Assembly (NCBI GenBank): GCA_902493125.1
Contig: CABUOF010000079.1
Coordinates: forward strand, 1-8,219
Direction: 5' to 3'
Length of the DNA: 8,219 nucleotides
DNA from: an uncultured Collinsella sp.
Lineage (GTDB): Bacteria > Actinomycetota > Coriobacteriia > Coriobacteriales > Coriobacteriaceae
Position 1 is the first letter of the stretch, and every line of letters begins with the position of its first letter. The position numbers and the translations under genes are program-made. Of the stretch, positions 6,793 to 8,219 are shown piece by piece. Below the pieces are notes generated by a model. That model was not told the origin of the DNA and did no database searches. It worked only from the letters and a program-made list of their open reading frames with translations.

Positions 6793-7623
6793 TTAGGCCT
6801 CGTCGGTCTCGTGCGGGGTAATGGCCTCGACGGCAGAGACTGCCTTGGGCAACATGCCATCGGGCAGCGCGGTCTCGACCTCGCCCTTATCGCAGGCCTC
6901 GGCGAGTGACGGATTGATGGGAAGCGTGCCCAAGATGTCGAGGTTATAGCGCTCTGCGACCTCGGGGAGCTTGCTCTTGCCAAAGACCTCGATCTTCTTG
7001 CCGCAGTCGGGGCACTCAATATAGCTCATGTTTTCGACGATGCCCAGAATGGGGACGTTCATCTTCTCGGCCATGTTGACCGCCTTGGCGACGATCATCG
7101 AGACCAGATCCTGCGGGCTCGTGACGATGACGATGCCGTCGACGGGCAGTGACTGGAAGACGGTGAGAGCGACGTCGCCTGTTCCCGGAGGCATGTCGAC
7201 CAGCAGGTAGTCGATGGGGCCCCACGAGGTCTCGCTCCAGAACTGCCTAATGGCGCCTGCGATGACCGGACCGCGCCAAAGGACGGGGTCGGTCTCGTTT
7301 TGGAGCAGAAGGTTGGAGCTCATGACCTTGACGCCGTGCTCGGAGATTTCGGGCAGCATGAGGTTGCCAAGGGCATGGACGTGGCGTCCGCTCATGCCGA
7401 ACATCTTGGGGATAGAGGGACCGGTGATGTCGGCATCGAGGACGCCGACCTTGTGGCCGTGACGGGCAAGCTCGGTGGCGATGGCACCGGTGACAAACGA
7501 CTTGCCGACACCGCCCTTGCCGGAAAGCACGGCGATGACGCGTTTGACCTCGGACAGCGTGTTCTCCTCAAATTGCGACGGCGACGTTTGTCCGCCGGCG
7601 GCCTGTGCGTGCTCGCAACCCAT
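6793..7623 (-). CDS. mrp: Mrp/NBP35-type ATPase, iron-sulfur cluster carrier
   Basis: Mrp proteins are P-loop ATPases of the SIMIBI class that bind a bridging 4Fe-4S cluster as dimers and pass it to apo-proteins in the cytosol. The 276-residue product has the deviant Walker A SGKGGVGKS (34-42, signature Lys36 and Lys41), the switch/Mg site DADITGPSIP (63-72), DMPPGTGDV (143-151), VENMSY (196-201) and the cluster-binding CPDC (204-207). There is no N-terminal DUF59 domain; instead a short tail with one early Cys (MGCEH) precedes the ATPase core at about residue 28. The start is ATG 7623, preceded by AAAGGAG at six bases. The upstream in-frame ATG at 7680 would overlap the promoter -10 and was rejected. 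The gene heads a two-gene unit with the HI0933-family flavoprotein. Confidence 0.93.
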   Translation of the reverse strand: MGCEHAQAAGGQTSPSQFEENTLSEVKRVIAVLSGKGGVGKSFVTGAIATELARHGHKVGVLDADITGPSIPKMFGMSGRHVHALGNLMLPEISEHGVKVMSSNLLLQNETDPVLWRGPVIAGAIRQFWSETSWGPIDYLLVDMPPGTGDVALTVFQSLPVDGIVIVTSPQDLVSMIVAKAVNMAEKMNVPILGIVENMSYIECPDCGKKIEVFGKSKLPEVAERYNLDILGTLPINPSLAEACDKGEVETALPDGMLPKAVSAVEAITPHETDEA

Positions 7624-7629
7624 GTATGA

Positions 7630-7636
7630 CTCCTTT
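7630..7636 (-). promoter_or_regulatory. Ribosome binding site setting the mrp start
   Basis: On the minus strand AAAGGAG lies six bases before the ATG at 7623, favouring it over the in-frame ATG at 7680. Confidence 0.85.
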
Positions 7637-7645
7637 GTATATGTT

Positions 7646-7659
7646 GGGGCCGGAGCCCC
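7646..7659 (-). promoter_or_regulatory. Small hairpin in the mrp leader
   Basis: GGGGC-TCCG-GCCCC on the minus strand forms a 5-bp all G-C stem with a four-base loop. It lies between the predicted transcription start (near 7672) and the ribosome binding site. It has no T tail, so it is not a terminator; it may stabilise the 5' end or be incidental. Confidence 0.35.
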
Positions 7660-7678
7660 GTGATGTGACACGAGCGTC

Positions 7679-7708
7679 ATTGTACCCTCGTTTGCGAGCG
7701 GGAGTCAT
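7679..7708 (-). promoter_or_regulatory. Promoter of the mrp unit
   Basis: On the minus strand TACAAT (7684-7679) matches the -10 consensus at five of six positions. ATGACT (7708-7703) matches the -35 at four, with an 18-base spacer. Predicted transcription start is near 7672, giving a leader of about 50 bases. The rest of the gap (7709-7768) shows no clear terminator for the upstream gene. Confidence 0.6.
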
Positions 7709-7768
7709 TTGCGATGCATTTGGGCCGAGCGTGCTTGCAATACGATGGGTCCAAGCGAATGGGCGGGC

Positions 7769-8219
7769 TTACTGAACTTTGCTAGCGAACTCGAGGTATT
7801 GCATGCGCTGCAGCTTGTCGATCGTCGAGGCGTATGGGCTGTCTTCAGATTCCAAGTCGTAGCGCAGCCCGTCGGCACCAAGGTAGCCGGCGACATTGAT
7901 GGTGGGCACATCTGACCTTGTTGCAAGCAGAGCCTTTTGATAGTCGGTGAGCGGGGCGCCGATCTTATTAAGGGTAATGGCTGCAATCTCGTTTGCCCCG
8001 ACGGTGTCGTAGACGTTGAGCTCGGTATTGCCGGCGATTTCATAGTTAGCCCAGACAAAATATGTCGACTGATAGATACGGAAAGCGTGGCTTGCCGTAT
8101 CTTCCTGGGGGTACAGCTCGTCGTTGAGAGTCGTTGCGGCGCTCGGCTGATGGTCACCAAAAAAGACAAGGACAACCGGTCTGCCGATATTGCGGAGCTC
8201 GTTGATAAAGTACTCGAGG
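7769..8219 (-). CDS. LTA-synthase/phosphoglycerol-transferase family protein, C-terminal part
   Basis: This open frame enters from the right edge and ends at a TAA at 7771-7769, giving the last 149 residues; the start lies outside the window. Near its left end it reads VVLVFFGDHQPS (15-26), the metal-binding GDH motif of the alkaline-phosphatase/sulfatase fold as found in lipoteichoic acid synthase and MdoB-like enzymes. It continues with YFVWANYEI (53-61), the family's typical 'IWANYDI' strand. These enzymes are usually polytopic membrane proteins with an extracellular catalytic domain that transfer glycerol-phosphate or related groups to surface polymers. The catalytic Thr and membrane segments would lie upstream and cannot be seen, so the exact substrate is open. 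The residue content and conserved motifs identify this frame; another open minus-strand frame across the same bases is compositionally unlike a protein. Confidence 0.85.
   Translation of the reverse strand, partial: LEYFINELRNIGRPVVLVFFGDHQPSAATTLNDELYPQEDTASHAFRIYQSTYFVWANYEIAGNTELNVYDTVGANEIAAITLNKIGAPLTDYQKALLATRSDVPTINVAGYLGADGLRYDLESEDSPYASTIDKLQRMQYLEFASKVQ

Noticed and set aside
7705..8175. 156-codon minus-strand open frame near the right edge
   Set aside because: Ser/Thr/Pro-rich translation with no motifs. The alternative frame on the same strand carries the GDH and WANYEI motifs of the LTA-synthase family and is the real gene.

Overview
The window is a compact stretch of bacterial chromosome with high GC in coding regions and purine-rich Shine-Dalgarno sites ahead of most genes. 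Gene content and order (coaE, a small lytic transglycosylase, uvrB, then a convergent block with two flavoproteins and an Mrp ATPase) resemble a Coriobacteriia genome, perhaps Collinsella or a relative. That placement is an inference from memory of such genomes; there is no rRNA or other marker gene here to confirm it.

Left part (1-3734), plus strand. After a strong terminator closing an unidentified upstream unit (70-100), a probable promoter starts coaE (last step of coenzyme A synthesis). coaE overlaps by 8 bases a membrane-anchored lytic transglycosylase of the Slt/GH23 type (peptidoglycan cleavage). A 51-base gap follows, then uvrB, the damage-verification helicase of nucleotide excision repair. 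The three probably form one transcript, with a possible extra promoter before uvrB, ending at a 16-bp hairpin terminator at 3738-3780.

Right part (3800-8219), minus strand, so it converges on uvrB. In transcription order: the C-terminal 149 residues of an LTA-synthase/phosphoglycerol-transferase family protein cut by the window edge; a 145-base gap with a good promoter; mrp (Fe-S cluster carrier ATPase); an HI0933/BaiN-family flavoprotein starting at the base after the mrp stop; an 80-base gap holding a consensus -10 and a terminator-like hairpin; and a COG2509-type FAD-dependent dehydrogenase. mrp and the HI0933-family gene look like an operon; the second flavoprotein may be read through or have its own promoter.

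Most of the window is housekeeping. I found no mobile element, CRISPR array, tRNA, rRNA or defence system. The parts most worth a second look are the two poorly characterised flavoproteins beside mrp, the hairpin lying between a promoter-like -10 and the COG2509 gene, and the strongly structured 55 bases at the left edge.
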